This document shows, piece by piece, positions 46,685-57,790 of a stretch of DNA of 64,000 nucleotides (positions are counted from its first letter, which is position 1; each line of letters begins with the position of its first letter). The notes below the pieces were generated by a model. The model ran no database searches. It was not told the DNA's origin and worked only from the letters and a program-made list of their open reading frames with translations. Source of the DNA: Seriola aureovittata (taxonomy: Eukaryota; Chordata; Actinopteri; Carangiformes; Carangidae); contig NC_079364.1 in the NCBI RefSeq assembly GCF_021018895.1, positions 33,806,701 to 33,870,700 of the forward strand. Reading direction: 5' to 3'. The translations under genes were made by a program, and so were the position numbers.

Positions 46685-46905
46685 TTGTTATTATTGTAAC
46701 CATGACAACAAAGATTTTCTAATGTTGAGGAAGTACTCATTTTAACCCAAATCACCATCTTTTCATAAATGTAACCAAACATGACCATTATAATAGTAAC
46801 CATGGTGATTAAGGTAGGTACGTCGCTATCGGTACAGTCCCCATGTTTATGTTAACCATGGCAACTGAGGTCCAGTATGCCTGCCGCCGTAGGGGCAAGA
46901 AAAAA
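46685..46905. repeat. Dispersed repeat C, copy 2
   Basis: Matches 3995-4180: TTATTATTGTAACCATGACA, AACCCAAATCACCATCTTTTC, a repeated AACCATGG, and a GCCTGCCGCCGTAGGGGCAAG end. Confidence 0.6.
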
Positions 46906-47261
46906 AGAAGGTGAATGCATATGGACAGTAGTCTATAATACTATGGTGTTATTTTTGTGCCTCATTCCTAAGCAGCAGTGGGATTTTCTGAGCACAGACA
47001 AATCATTTTTGCAAACACACAAATTATATTTTGAAGAGAATTTTTTTTTGTTTTAATACTTTATTGTGTCAGTTAATGTCAATGAAACATTATACATTTC
47101 TTGTTATTTAAACATTTTGACACAGACTTTTTAACCTTATAACAGTTTTTTTTTTTCACTCCAACCCACAACACTGTGTATACATAACACAATAGGGTAA
47201 GCGGCAGTACAGTTGTTACTAATCATGCTGTGTATCTCTATACTCTTTATATCTATACTAT
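46906..47261. other. No gene recognised
   Basis: AT-rich DNA with T runs. No recognised feature. Confidence 0.4.
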
Positions 47262-47403
47262 CAGGTACCCATATACAAACATGCATACCTATACACATAC
47301 ATCCATACACAAATGTACATACATACATACACACACCCTTGTACATACATATATATATGTGTACAAGAATAAATAACAAAAGTTTAAAAAAGTATATATA
47401 TAT

Positions 47404-47450
<47 letters not shown>

Positions 47451-47515
47451 GATAGATAGATAGATATACACATACACATATGCATACATAAATATATACA
47501 CATGCGTATAATACT
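47262..47515. repeat. Compound (CATA)n/(TA)n/(CA)n/(GATA)n satellite
   Basis: CATA-type repeats at 47270-47360, TA runs, (CA)n at 47411-47432, (TA)n, then GATA repeats to 47465. It directly abuts the Tc1 element that starts at 47518. Confidence 0.93.
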
Positions 47516-47517
47516 TA

Positions 47518-48277
47518 CAGTTGAAATCAGAAGTTTACATACACTGCACATTTGGAGGAAAAAATGGGAAGCTTGCAAGCCTGAGAACACCATCCCAGCT
47601 GTGAAGTACGGATGGCAGCATCTTGTTTTGGGGGTGTTTTGCTGCAGGAGGGACTGGTGCACTTCACAAAATAGATGGCATCATGAGGAAAGAACCTTAT
47701 GTAGAAATATTGAAGCAACATCTCAAGACATCAGCCAGGAAGTTAAAGCTTGGGTGCAAATGGTTCTTCCAAACGGACAATGACCCTAAGCATATCGCCA
47801 AATTAGTTACACAGTGGCTTAAGGACAAAGTCAATGTTTTGGAGTGGCCATCACAAAGCCCTGATCTCAATCCTATAGAAAATTTGTGGGCAGAACTAAA
47901 AAGGCGTGTGCGAGCAAGGCGGCCTACAAATCTGACTCAGTTACACCAGTTCTGTCAGGAGGAATGGGCCAAAGTTCCAGCAAACTATTGTGAGAAGCTT
48001 GTGGAAGGATACCCAAAATGTTTGACCCAAGTCATACAGTATAAAGGCAATGCTACCAAATACTAATGAAATGTAACTTCTGACTTTGAAGAAAGTAATA
48101 AAAAATTGTCTAAAAAATTCTCTCTCTCATTATTCTGGCATTTAGCAAATAAGAATAATTTTGGTAATCCTAACTGACCTAAAACAGGAAAAGTTTAGTG
48201 TGATTTAATGTCAGACAGTGAGAAAAAAAGGTTACGTGTCTTTTTATACAGTGTATGTAAACTTCTTGTTTCAACTG
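47518..48277 (+). mobile_element. Sleeping Beauty-lineage Tc1 element, internally deleted (760 bp)
   Basis: Outer ends: CAGTTGAAATCAGAAGTTTA at 47518 and its complement ending TTGTTTCAACTG at 48277. They are flanked by TA duplications (47516-47517, 48278-48279). The right side keeps the inner repeat region (TAACTTCTGACTTTGAAG at 48071-48088) and a GGTAATCCTAACTGACCTAA block. On the left, the terminal repeat is joined after about 30 bp directly to mid-transposase sequence, so the left inner repeat, promoter and N-terminal region are lost. Confidence 0.92.
47545..48066 (+). pseudogene. Tc1/Sleeping Beauty-type transposase, C-terminal part
   Basis: Begins at GGAGGAAAAAATGGG (frame of 47502-47783), then shifts frame near 47620 to a 147-codon stretch from 47623 to the natural TAA at 48064. 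Visible: GCFAAGGTGALHKIDGIM, QTDNDPKH (second catalytic Asp), [11 protein letters not shown] (third catalytic residue, Glu) and the GNATKY C-terminus. The paired-like DNA-binding domain and the first catalytic Asp are deleted and there is a frame break. No activity is possible. Confidence 0.88.
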
Positions 48278-48279
48278 TA

Positions 48280-50600
48280 AATAATCTTCTCAACACTATC
48301 CGTGTGACGATTCTTTGACATTTGCAGAATGATTCATCAATTGGCTTTGCTTAATTTGAAAAGGGCCCATCATTTTTCCAGCCCTTTTCCATATCAAATA
48401 TGTCTTCTACTGTTTCTAACCACTTGTTTACCCTGGGAGGTTCCAACTCTTTCCAGCCCTTTGTTATTTGCTTAATAGCTGTAATTCTAAATAGCTGTTC
48501 CTAAAAGAATATTTTTGTTTTTCTAGGTGCCCCACTTTCCTGACGGTCTGTGCTATTGTATGTAAAATATCTGTCTAGTATGTTTGTATTTTTTTGCATG
48601 TATAAAAAATATGCATATAATCAATGCAATTTGCCCCACATTCCCTCCAACAGCTGGAGTAGTTTTGTGTGTACTTGGACATGGTTGATGGTGTTTTAAA
48701 GTACCTTATATTCATCTTCCAAGCATATTCCTGCCAGTAAGGTGACTTTATATAGGAGTAAATATCTTTGAAACTCTGTTCCCACTTATTATCAGGCATT
48801 ATACTTTTCAGTTCTTTATTCCACTTTTCTTTGATTTTGTTTTCTTGAAGTATTTGATAGCTTTGTCCAGTTACATTTTTGGGATTATTGCTTTGATAAG
48901 TCTTTAAAATGTATCTCAGGAGGGGGTGAAGATCTACAACCGTTCTAATTTGAACTTTTTCTTTCAGATAGCTTCTGACTTGCAAGTATCGATAAAAGTG
49001 GCTACTGGGGAGAACATATGTGTTTGCTATATTTTCTAAGATATTCACTCCTCTTTCGTTATACATTTGATAAAATCGTCCTTTACTTTCCCATTCCTTA
49101 AAAACATTGTTTAAGCTGTTTGGAGTGAAATCTGGGTCCCATGTTATTCCTCTTAAACAAGTGATTTCTTGTTCATTGATTTTAATTGCTTTACATATTT
49201 CTCTCTAGATTTTAAATCTGTTATATACAGAGAAATTATTTTATCTGTGTTTTTTTATGACCTGAGAAAATCAAAGTGCAGAGCGGATTCAACAATTTAG
49301 ACTCAATTTGCTTCCATTTGGGGCTCAACTCATTGTTCATCCATATCAAAATCGGTTTTACCTGTGCTGCGTAATAGTAATTGATTAAATTAAGAAGTGC
49401 GAGTCCCCCTGCTTCTTTATTTATGTTACAGGATTTTGAGTTTGACTCTTGACTTCCAATATATATATACATTTTCTCAACTGCTCCTCCCAAACCATGA
49501 AGGGTTTATATGTTTTACTGAATTCTCCAAAATTCCGTATACAGTGCTGTAGACAATCTAAGTTATTTGGTATATTTACCCCTAGACATCTGACTTTATT
49601 TATGTCCTATTTAAGGTCAAATTGTTTTTTAAAAGCTTTCTCCAAATGGCCACCAACTTCCATAGCTTCAGTTTTATTTAGGTGTAGCTTATAGCCAGAG
49701 AGGACACTATAGTTTGTAATTTTATCTCGTAATACAGGTAGAGAGATATACAGTATATATCTGTAAGATACAACATGATATCTGCATATAATGCAAGTTT
49801 ATGTTCTTCATCTTTTATTATGAGACCTTTTATCCCCCTATTTCTTCTTGTACTGTCAGCTAAGGGTTATATACATAAGGCGAAAATCTGTGGTGATAAT
49901 GGATCTCCTTGTTAAGTTCCCCTTTTTAAAGTGAAAGTCTACCATTTAGTGTACCATTTACTCTTACCCTTGCATTTGGTTCATTATACATTCCTTTTAT
50001 TAGTTTGATAAAGGTTTCACCTGGTGAAATGCTTTTTCAGCATCTAATGTCAATATCAACAGTTGTTGTTTCATTTATGCTGCATAATCAATGATTAAGA
50101 GTGCATCGCACATTAAAAGACAGTCCTTGACAAAGCCTCTTTGGTCTAAGTTATTTACTTTTGGAAGTACTGTGTATTTGAGACTCTATTTGCTATTATT
50201 GATGTTAATAACTTTTACACTACATTTAAGAGGGATATTGGTCTGTACGATGAACATTTCTGGGGGTCTTTTCCTTCTTTAGGTATTACAGTGATGATTG
50301 CTGCATTCCATGTTTCTGGCCAGTGTCCTGTTTGTAAACTCTCAATGAAAACTGAACTCTGTATAGAATTCATTAGTAAATCCATCATCTCCCGGACTTC
50401 TTCCAGTTTTCCCTTTCTGAATGATTTTTAAAATTTCCATCTCAACCTCTGGTTTGTTTTATTTATCAGTCATTGTTGGGAGTTGGGAATTGTTCCCATT
50501 GCCTCTTTTTCCAAGATCAATATGCTATTGTTTATCCTCTTATTGTTGCTTTTGCAGCCTCCCATTATAATATAGATGTCATCCTTCCATTATCGTTTAA
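48280..50600 (-). mobile_element. L1-clade LINE relic (ORF2 3' part)
   Basis: The minus-strand coding remnant runs from about 50560 down to a stop at 48351-48353, followed by a short 3' UTR that ends at the Tc1 element. 5'-truncated and riddled with frameshifts and stops. The KEAGGLALLNL and YYYAAQ motifs are characteristic of the L1/Tx1 group C-terminal region. It is unrelated to the two LINE copies at 2.9 and 37.3 kb. Confidence 0.82.
48351..50560 (-). pseudogene. L1-type ORF2 reverse transcriptase and C-terminal region, decayed
   Basis: Minus-strand order: GKTGRSPGDDGF (about 50425-50375), a TGHWPETWNAAIITVIPKEG block and SSYRPISLLN (50330-50225), a QGDPLSPQIFALCI reverse transcriptase motif at 49920-49870 with the preceding Arg codon changed to a stop, and an ALYAD-I-MLYLTD remnant of the YADD box (about 49800-49760). 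Then come KEAGGLALLNLINYYYAAQ (about 49425-49370), a 163-codon open stretch (49066-48575), and ITAIKQITKGWKELE...NDGPFSN to the stop. Confidence 0.8.
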
Positions 50601-51076
50601 TCAAGACTTTATGGTACATTTATATCTTTGAAACACATGTCTTGGAGCAAGGAGTTGTTTCCCTTTGTTCCCTTGAAGAAAAAATATACTGAGCAAAGAA
50701 TAACTTAACCTCAACAAACAAAAATGTATTCTGTGCTCCATAAACCCGTTAGTTATTATCCACATTGTTGTCGCAAAAAACTAATCTCTCTCACTCAGAT
50801 GTAGTCAGTTGTTCTCTCACAGATCTCTGCTATGTGCACTGACAGACGCCTGCAAGCTCACTCACATTGTCTCCCTTGTGCTCTCAATATATCTGCTCCA
50901 TGCGCGCTCAACTCTGCTGCACACTCACGCAGCATTATAATGTGCCACAAAACCAGCCAATTACAGACTTGGAGAAAGTAATCCTGATTGGCTGTTTTGT
51001 CACCAATCAGGTTGATAGTACCACACTATTAAAAACCCGGTAGAGTGCACACTACAAAGGCTTACTCCTAACCGCA
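50601..51076. other. No gene recognised
   Basis: Repeated CTCTCTCACTCAGATGT / CTCACAGATCTCTGCTATGTGC phrases suggest an old repeat, but ends are not visible. CCAAT-type ATTGG sequences at 50957-51010 are not otherwise supported. Confidence 0.3.
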
Positions 51077-51200
51077 CCTGTGGCCCTTTGCTGTATCACA
51101 TCCCGTGCCTATTTCCCTGACTTTCCTGTCTCTCTCTCACTGTAGCCATCCGAATAAAGGCAGAAATGCCCCAAAAATAATGATAATAAATAAATAAAGG
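51077..51200 (+). mobile_element. 5'-truncated SINE tail (family of 61.88 kb)
   Basis: Matches the 3' halves of the SINEs at 2.2 and 61.9 kb: CTGTGGCCCTTTGCTGTATC, TTTCCTGTCTCTCTCTCACT, then CCGAATAAAGGCAGAAATGC and an A-rich AATAAATAAATAAAGG end. Confidence 0.68.
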
Positions 51201-51244
51201 AAACTAAATCAAGTGGAGTTGTCCAATTTGAACTGAATATTCCT

Positions 51245-51510
51245 TTTCTGTGTGTCATCCTATCTCTCTTTCTCTCTCTAGCGCTCTCCCTCTCTGGATA
51301 TGACTGTAATAAAGACAAATGCCTGAAAAAATAACTTTAAGATTGTCTGTCTCTTCTAACTTTCTCTCTGATCATTTTACAGTTAATCCAGCTGAAATCA
51401 CAGCTCAGTCTTTGTCTTTCTTAAATGTGTTTGGTGATTTGGTCAGATGACGTGACAGTTACAAAATCAAGGTTTGACCAGAGGTCCAGACATATACTAG
51501 GTTTCGATCA
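51245..51510 (+). mobile_element. Second SINE tail with extended flank
   Basis: CTCTCTTTCTCTCTCTAGCG, TATGACTGTAATAAAGACAAA, then 140 bp of AT-rich DNA and the GGTTTGACCAGAGGTCCAGA flank shared with 2388-2430. Relative to the copy at 2.2 kb, about 140 bp lies between tail and flank, either inserted here or deleted there. Confidence 0.65.
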
Positions 51511-51717
51511 GGTCTTGTTATTTAATCATTCTGGTGTGTAAATCAGTCAAATCTATGGAATAGTGTATGGGACAATACTGCTAACAGAGATTAACCTGAC
51601 CATCAAACACATATCAAATAGACTCCCTGGAGTCATAGGTCATAACAATACAATGATGTTATAGGTTAAACACAGTCAGTGGAAGGTTTTCATACAGATA
51701 AATGTGTAAGGTATGTA

Positions 51718-53316
51718 CAGTGCATCCGGAAAGTATTCACACCCCTTCACTTTCCCCACATTTTGTTATGTTACAGCCTTATTCCAAAATGGATTAAATT
51801 CCTTTTTTCTCATCAATCTACACACAATACCCCATAATGACAAAGTGAAAAAGGTTTTTTAGAAATTCTTGCAAATTTATTAAAAATAAAAAACTGAAAT
51901 ATTGCATGTACATAAGTATTCACACCCTTTGCTATCACACTCAAAATTGAGCTTAGGTGCATCCTGTTTCCACTGATCATCCTTGAGATGTTTCTACAAC
52001 TTGATTGGAGTCCACCTGGAGTAAATTCAATTGATTGGACTTGATTTGGAAAGGCACACACCTGTCTATATAAGGTCCGACTGTTGACACTGCATGTCAG
52101 AGCAGAAACCAAGCCATGAAGTCAAAGGAATTGTCTGTAGATTGTATTGAGGCACAGATCTGGGGAAGGGTACAAAAACATTTCTGCAGCATTGATGGTC
52201 CCAAAGAGCACAGTGGTCTCCATCATTTGTAAATGGAAGAAGTTTGGAACCACCAGGACTCTTCCTAGAGCTGGCCACCCAGCCAAACTGAGCAATCGGG
52301 GGAGAAGGGCCTTGGTCAGGGAAGTGACCAAGAACCTGATCACTCTGACAGAGCTCCAGCATTCCTCTGTGGAGAGGGGAGAACCTTCCAGAAGGACAAC
52401 AATCTCTGCAGTCCTCCACCAATCAAGCTTATGGTAGAGTGGCCAGACGGAAGCCTTTACTCAGTAAAAGGCACATGACAGCCCGCTTGGAGTTTGCCAG
52501 AAGACTCTCAGACCATGAGAAACAAGATTCTCTGGTCTGATGAAACCAAGATTGAACTCTTTGGCCTGAATGCCAAGCATCATACCTGGAGGAAACAAGG
52601 CACCTCTCATCACCTGGCTAATACCATCTCTACGGTGAAGCATGGTGGTGGCAGCATCATGCTGTGGGGATGTTTTTCAGCGGCAGGAACTGGGAGACTA
52701 GTCAGGATCGAGGGAAAGATGAATGGAGCAAAGTACAGAGATATCCTTGATGAAAACCTGCTTCAGAGCGCTCAAGACCTCAGACTGGGGCAAAGGTTTA
52801 CCTTCCAACAGGACAACAACCCTAAGCACACAGCCAAGACAACGAAAGAGTGGCTTCAGGACAAATTTGTGAATGTCCTTGAGTGGCCCAGTCAGAGCCC
52901 AGACTTGAACCCGATTGAACATCTCTGCAAAGACCTGAAAATAGCTGTGCAGCGACGCTCCCCATCCTGACAGAGCTTGAGAGGATCTGCAGAGAAGAAT
53001 GGTAGAAATACCCCAAATACAGGTGTGCCAAGCTTGTAGCTTCATACGCAAGAAGACTTGAGGCTGTAATCGCCAAGGGTGCCTCAACAAAGTACTGAGT
53101 AAAGGGTGTGAATACTTATGTATGTGCAATATTTAACTTTTTTATTTTTAATAAATTTGCAAAAATTTCAAAAAAACCTTTTTCACTTTGTCATTATGGG
53201 GTATTGTGTGTAGATTGATGACGGAAAAAAGGGAATTTAATCCATTTTGGAATAAAGCTGTAACATAACAAAATGTGATATAAGTGAAGGGGTGTGAATA
53301 CTTTCCGGATGCACTG
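51718..53316 (+). mobile_element. Near full-length Tc1-like transposon, 1,599 bp
   Basis: Ends CAGTGCATCCGGAAAGTATT (51718) and its complement ending CTTTCCGGATGCACTG (53316), flanked by TA at 51716-51717 and 53317-53318. The inverted repeats extend about 200 bp with high identity (TTTTGTTATGTTACAGC / GCTGTAACATAACAAAA and CCCCATAATGACAAAGTG / CACTTTGTCATTATGGGG). The inner ends carry a second GTATTCACACC / GGTGTGAATACTT copy at about 51919 and 53104, which is the IR/DR layout. The interior is a single broken transposase gene. Confidence 0.95.
52116..53097 (+). pseudogene. Tc1-like transposase, four disabling lesions
   Basis: The start ATG is at 52116 (MKSKELSV). A deletion near 52140 shifts the frame. 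The paired-like helix-turn-helix part follows at about 52147-52437 (HRSGEGYKNISAAL, then the GRPR-like PRAGHPAKLS hinge). A small deletion near 52428 brings a stop. The catalytic part resumes at 52494-52970 with all three acidic positions visible: [14 protein letters not shown] and [12 protein letters not shown] 4-base loss near 52966 breaks the frame again, and a TAG replaces a codon near 53005. The natural stop TGA is at 53095-53097. Dead, but with intact ends. Confidence 0.9.
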
Positions 53317-53318
53317 TA

Positions 53319-54654
53319 TGTCTGTGTGAAGGTACAGTGGGGTCCATAAAAAGTGGTCTCAGACTGTTGGACTTTGGTATGTGTAAGGGAGCAAGAGAGA
53401 AATTGAAGTTGACCTGTCATACTGCCTCACAACCACTGCACTATTACCCAGGAGTCTTGGCTGCAACCATCTATTTTAAAACTCAGGATCCTTCTAGAAA
53501 TTACACTTGATCTCTGTGTTAAATAATGCATCAACAATTTTTTTGTAATGTAAAAAAGCTGGCTTTTGGTAGCGTTAGTGGGACAGTAATGCCACCTGAC
53601 AATCGCTCCCTGCAGTCTTGACTGTGGCCTGCAGGAAGAGAGTCAGACTCCTTGTGATTGACAAGGACAAAAAGAGGAGTAGTCCCTCTTCTGTTTTTGA
53701 ATTGTCAACCCCAGCCATGGGATTTTAGAGTGAAGGATGAAACCATGACTTTGACTACAAGAAGTAAAGGACTTAAGCATGACAAGTGTGATTACAATTT
53801 CCAGGAAAGTCATTTAGGGCGCCAAGGTAAGAGACAGTCTCAACAGGACATTCAATTATTAATAACACTGGGGAGAGTGGATACTTTCAAGGCCAAACAA
53901 CTTACTTCAAGGAAGATGTATCCATATATTTCAGCAACACCATCTCCACTGTTTACAGTTACAGTAAAACTGTTTAAAATAAATTAAATGCCACCCAGCT
54001 TCATTTGATCTCTCATGACACTGAAACACCACCATGTTTAATGAAGCTTTGGTCATATAGTTAACCAATAAATTTATGAAACCTGTGAACCCTGATTAAT
54101 AGCAGGGAGATGTATTTTTGTTTAAGACTGTGCATTAGTTTTAAAATCCACCACATTTTCAACACATGCATTTGATTGGATAGCTGCTGATGACGTGAAA
54201 ACCCTGCTGCTTCCATTCTTAGCTCAGTGATTAAGTCCCATGATTATTATGCCTCAGTTAACTAGTCCAAAAAAACAGCAGCCTGGGTGGAAGGTTCACT
54301 ATGAAAATGTGCCTGTGTTGTCTCACTAGGAACAATAATTAACAAACGTGCACCCACATACATATACAATGGGTCCATTTTGGACACTGTACATTGTACA
54401 TATCATTAAATGGTATGGCAAAAGCCTGCACATGTCAAGAAGAGTAAAATAAATTAATTGAAAAAAGCAGGAATAAATAATGTGTTATGCCTTAATACAC
54501 CCAGTCCATACAGGAATGTCCTTGTAGCAAAAGTGATGTTGCCATATATCTATGATGAATTTTTGTATGATATAACATATTGCGAGCATATATGTTAATA
54601 ATATGTATTTAATTTATATATGAAAGTTTATTAAAACATACATATAACAATTAT
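53319..54654. other. No gene recognised
   Basis: A GTACAGTGGGGTCCATAAAA string at 53331-53350 resembles the start of another teleost Tc1-type terminal repeat. No matching partner end was seen. The rest is unique AT-rich DNA. Confidence 0.35.
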
Positions 54655-54690
54655 ATATGTTTGTACATACATATATACACACACACACAG

Positions 54691-54767
<77 letters not shown>

Positions 54768-54780
54768 CATATACATACAA
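54655..54780. repeat. Compound (CA)n/(TA)n microsatellite
   Basis: Alternating AC runs and TA runs: CATA, (AC)n, (AT)n at 54695-54726, (AC)n at 54727-54759, then ATATATACATATAC. Confidence 0.95.
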
Positions 54781-56551
54781 AAGTCTGAGATCACTAAAAT
54801 GTTCACCCTGTGGGAACCATGAACTAAATGTTGTAGTCTTGTAGATGTTGAGATATTAGTAGCAAACACCCCCAAGGCATTATGTTAAAAAGGGTTCACA
54901 TGCACATATAAAATAAAAACAAACCGGAATTGGAACAATTGCATATACTGACATATATGTCTAGCCCATGCAAATATGTATGTTTGTGTATGAAGCTTAT
55001 ACTATAAACATACAGTATGTCACATTAATATATATTCATCCTAAAGCCTGTCAGTATATGTTGATATTATATACAGTTGGGTGTATGTGAAGAGACATGT
55101 GTGTCTGTGTATACACACAAGTCAGAGTTTCATTTGCTTCACTGTCCCATCAGTGTCAGCTGTTTAGTGATAATTTGCATATTAACAAGTTTTACCCTGT
55201 GTTATCTCTTTAATGATTAAATAAAATCATGAGTTTAAAACTTATACCAATCTTTGATCTTTTTGTTGAGCTGACAACATTGGGTTAACTGTTATTCTCC
55301 ACATGTAGACTTTGTCATGTGGGATGGATACACACAAACTGCTTGTCTCCTCTTAAAGAAAATTTTCTTTCAAGTTCAGCAGCAGCATGCAGTTGCAGTG
55401 CTTAAAAGTAAATCCACTTGGGTACATTTATTTTACAGAAATATTTCCAATTTATGCTACTTTACACTTCTACGCCCCTACATCTCAGATGGAGATATTA
55501 TACTGTTTTCTCCAGTACACTGATTTAACACCCACTGTATGGTTACCAGATAGTTTAATTCTCTATACAAAGCCTGATAAATAAAGTACATTTATAATAA
55601 GTTCTATAAATTAGACAAAATGCTTAACTGAATATACACGTTTTCTGTCGGACACCACAATCAGCAGGATGACATATTTATCTGTTTCAAATCACTGAAA
55701 AATAAATGTATGTTATGATAGTGACAGTTTAGTTTACCACTCAATGATAGTTAGAGAATCTTTATTGTAGCATTTGTAGTCATGTTTGAAAAAACACAAC
55801 ATATATTGTGTGTAGGAAAGTATGTCCTGTGTTATAGGATATAAACATGTCACTGAGGGACACTTGCTGAAAAGACTGATGCTGTAGTTGTTCTAAGGGC
55901 AGTTTCTGATATTAATATCAAAGGTCCACATGTGTTTTCAATTACTGTGTATCACCCTGGTTGGAGTTGACTCTTTGCAAATTTAGACTGGGATTTAGAT
56001 CTTTGTTACTGGTTCTAACACAAAACTAACAGCATTATCATTATTAACAGGAATCCAGAAAGATTATAGTTTTTTGTCTTGAAACACGAGATGATATGTT
56101 GTTCCCACAAAAGTTCATCTTCAGAGCAGAAAACATATTCTCAGCAATGGTCCAGTAAGCTGATTGGTGAGTCACAGCTTAACCTTAGCATGCCTTAACA
56201 CCAGACAGTTACAGTGGATAGCTGGCTCGATTTTAAAAGACAACTCCCACCCTTTGAAATGTGAATTTCAGCTTCTTCCTTCTGGATGAAGGTCCATAGT
56301 CCCAAAGTACAGAACAAAACGGTAGAGAGCTTTGTTCCAGCAGCCATCACTCACATGAATAAATCGTAGTGGCACTGCATTATTTGTATGTTTATCTTTG
56401 TTAGCCCTGTGCATGTGGTGCTGAACGTGTGTGTGTTGGACTGATGACTCTTTTATTGCAAACAGAATCTACCTACAGGCACAAATCAAGTAAATTGAAC
56501 CTGAACTTGAAACAGTTTTAGGAAACACTAAAACCAAGCATCAATGTCTGG
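54781..56551. other. AT-rich intergenic DNA, no gene recognised
   Basis: No supported coding or transposon feature. Confidence 0.4.
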
Positions 56552-56722
56552 GGCTGAAAAATGAAGCCAACACTGAAGTCACAAAAATTGTTCCTCTAAT
56601 GAACACTAGAGTCTGGCTCCAACAGTGAGTCAATCCCTATAGACTCCCATGTTAAAATGTCCAACTTTACAGCAGAAATACCCATGTTTACAGCCTGGTA
56701 CAAAAACTAACTAACTTTCCTA
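56552..56722 (+). repeat. Dispersed repeat A, copy 3 (5' third only)
   Basis: GGGGCTGAAAAATGAAGCC, then AGTCTGGCTCCAACAGTGAG, CTATAGACTCCCATGTTAAA and CAGCCTGGTACAAAAACTAA, aligned with 22113-22280. Truncated thereafter. Confidence 0.78.
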
Positions 56723-57286
56723 ACATTTATTTTTACTCACTACTTATCTGCTGATCAACCTAACAAGTCTTTGTTTTGTTTTTTGCAGGAGCTGGAAAAT
56801 AAAGAGAGGAAAGTGTCACACAACACACAGAGTGGGATCATTTCTCACACATTTGTCCTCATCACTTTTTTATTTGTTTGTGCTGTGCCTTGTGTAACTG
56901 CTGGATGCACCATGTTGGGACTCTCAGAGGGCACATGACTCCTCTGTCCCTCGCATGCATACACAAATGAATGCACACACACCAGACAAGCACACTGAAC
57001 CCGTGCTCAGCGGGCTGCAAATGCAGTGTGACTGGATGTGAAAAGTATCACTGGTGTACTTACACACTCTGCATCGCAGACAGACACCCATACCAGATGC
57101 TGTGTGTGCCCTGAGCTCAGAGGCATCACTGCGAGGGGGAAAAGCCAGTGCGGGGAAATAAGCACCTGTCATGTGCCAACTGAAGTGTTAAGTGCACAAA
57201 TTGTGGAGGCGAGGGTGATGTTTCCACAGGGGTGACAGCTCTGGGTCTGGGTGCCATGTCAGGGCCCTGACATATCATGCCGAGCA
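56723..57286. other. No gene recognised
   Basis: Unique DNA. Nothing supported. Confidence 0.4.
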
Positions 57287-57317
57287 CCCCCACCCACCCA
57301 CCCACCCACCCCCCCTT
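57287..57317 (-). repeat. (CCCA)n tract, G-quadruplex-prone on the minus strand
   Basis: Six consecutive C-runs of three or more separated by single A; the minus strand reads GGGTGGGTGGGTGGG. Single-base loops favour a very stable parallel quadruplex. Confidence 0.85.
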
Positions 57318-57359
57318 CCCCCTTCTCGCCCACCCCCAGCCCCGCCGCTCGCTGAGGGG

Positions 57360-57790
57360 CACAATGGCAACTATTATTTACTGGATGTCTGCCTCATTTC
57401 CTCATATTCATCCTGGCTGGCCATCACAGAGCCATAGGGGGTGTGTTGCCTCCCCTTGTGTCATTGCTGAGGGCAGCAGTGGCAAAACAATCTCTGGCAA
57501 ACATTTAGATCATTTATTCAGAGCGCCGGGTGTCAGCCGCAAACCAAATTGCCCACATTTGTGCGCTGGGGTCCTCTCCTCTCGCCTTTCCCTTCAGGTT
57601 GGGCATGAATGCAAACCGTGGAAGGTGCATCAGGCTGGGTGTCAGAGGGCCTCTTCACAGACTAACACTAATGCCACATGAAGGTCTTCCTGTGAACAGT
57701 GTGAAAGTGCGAAATGTATGATAAATTGAGCGTGCCAGGGGGGTTTTATGGCCGTGAAACACTGTGGCTGGTCGCAGGCATTGTTACAAC
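57360..57790. promoter_or_regulatory. Candidate conserved non-coding block
   Basis: About 430 bp of complex, repeat-free sequence with CpG-containing words and no supported frame, e.g. GATCATTTATTCAGAGCGCC at 57509-57528. It is the longest such block in the right half of the window. The regulatory role is inference. Confidence 0.27.

Noticed and set aside
53331..53350. Start of another Tc1 terminal repeat
   Set aside because: The CAGTGGGGTCCATAAAA phrase resembles one, but no facing terminus or transposase trace was found nearby.
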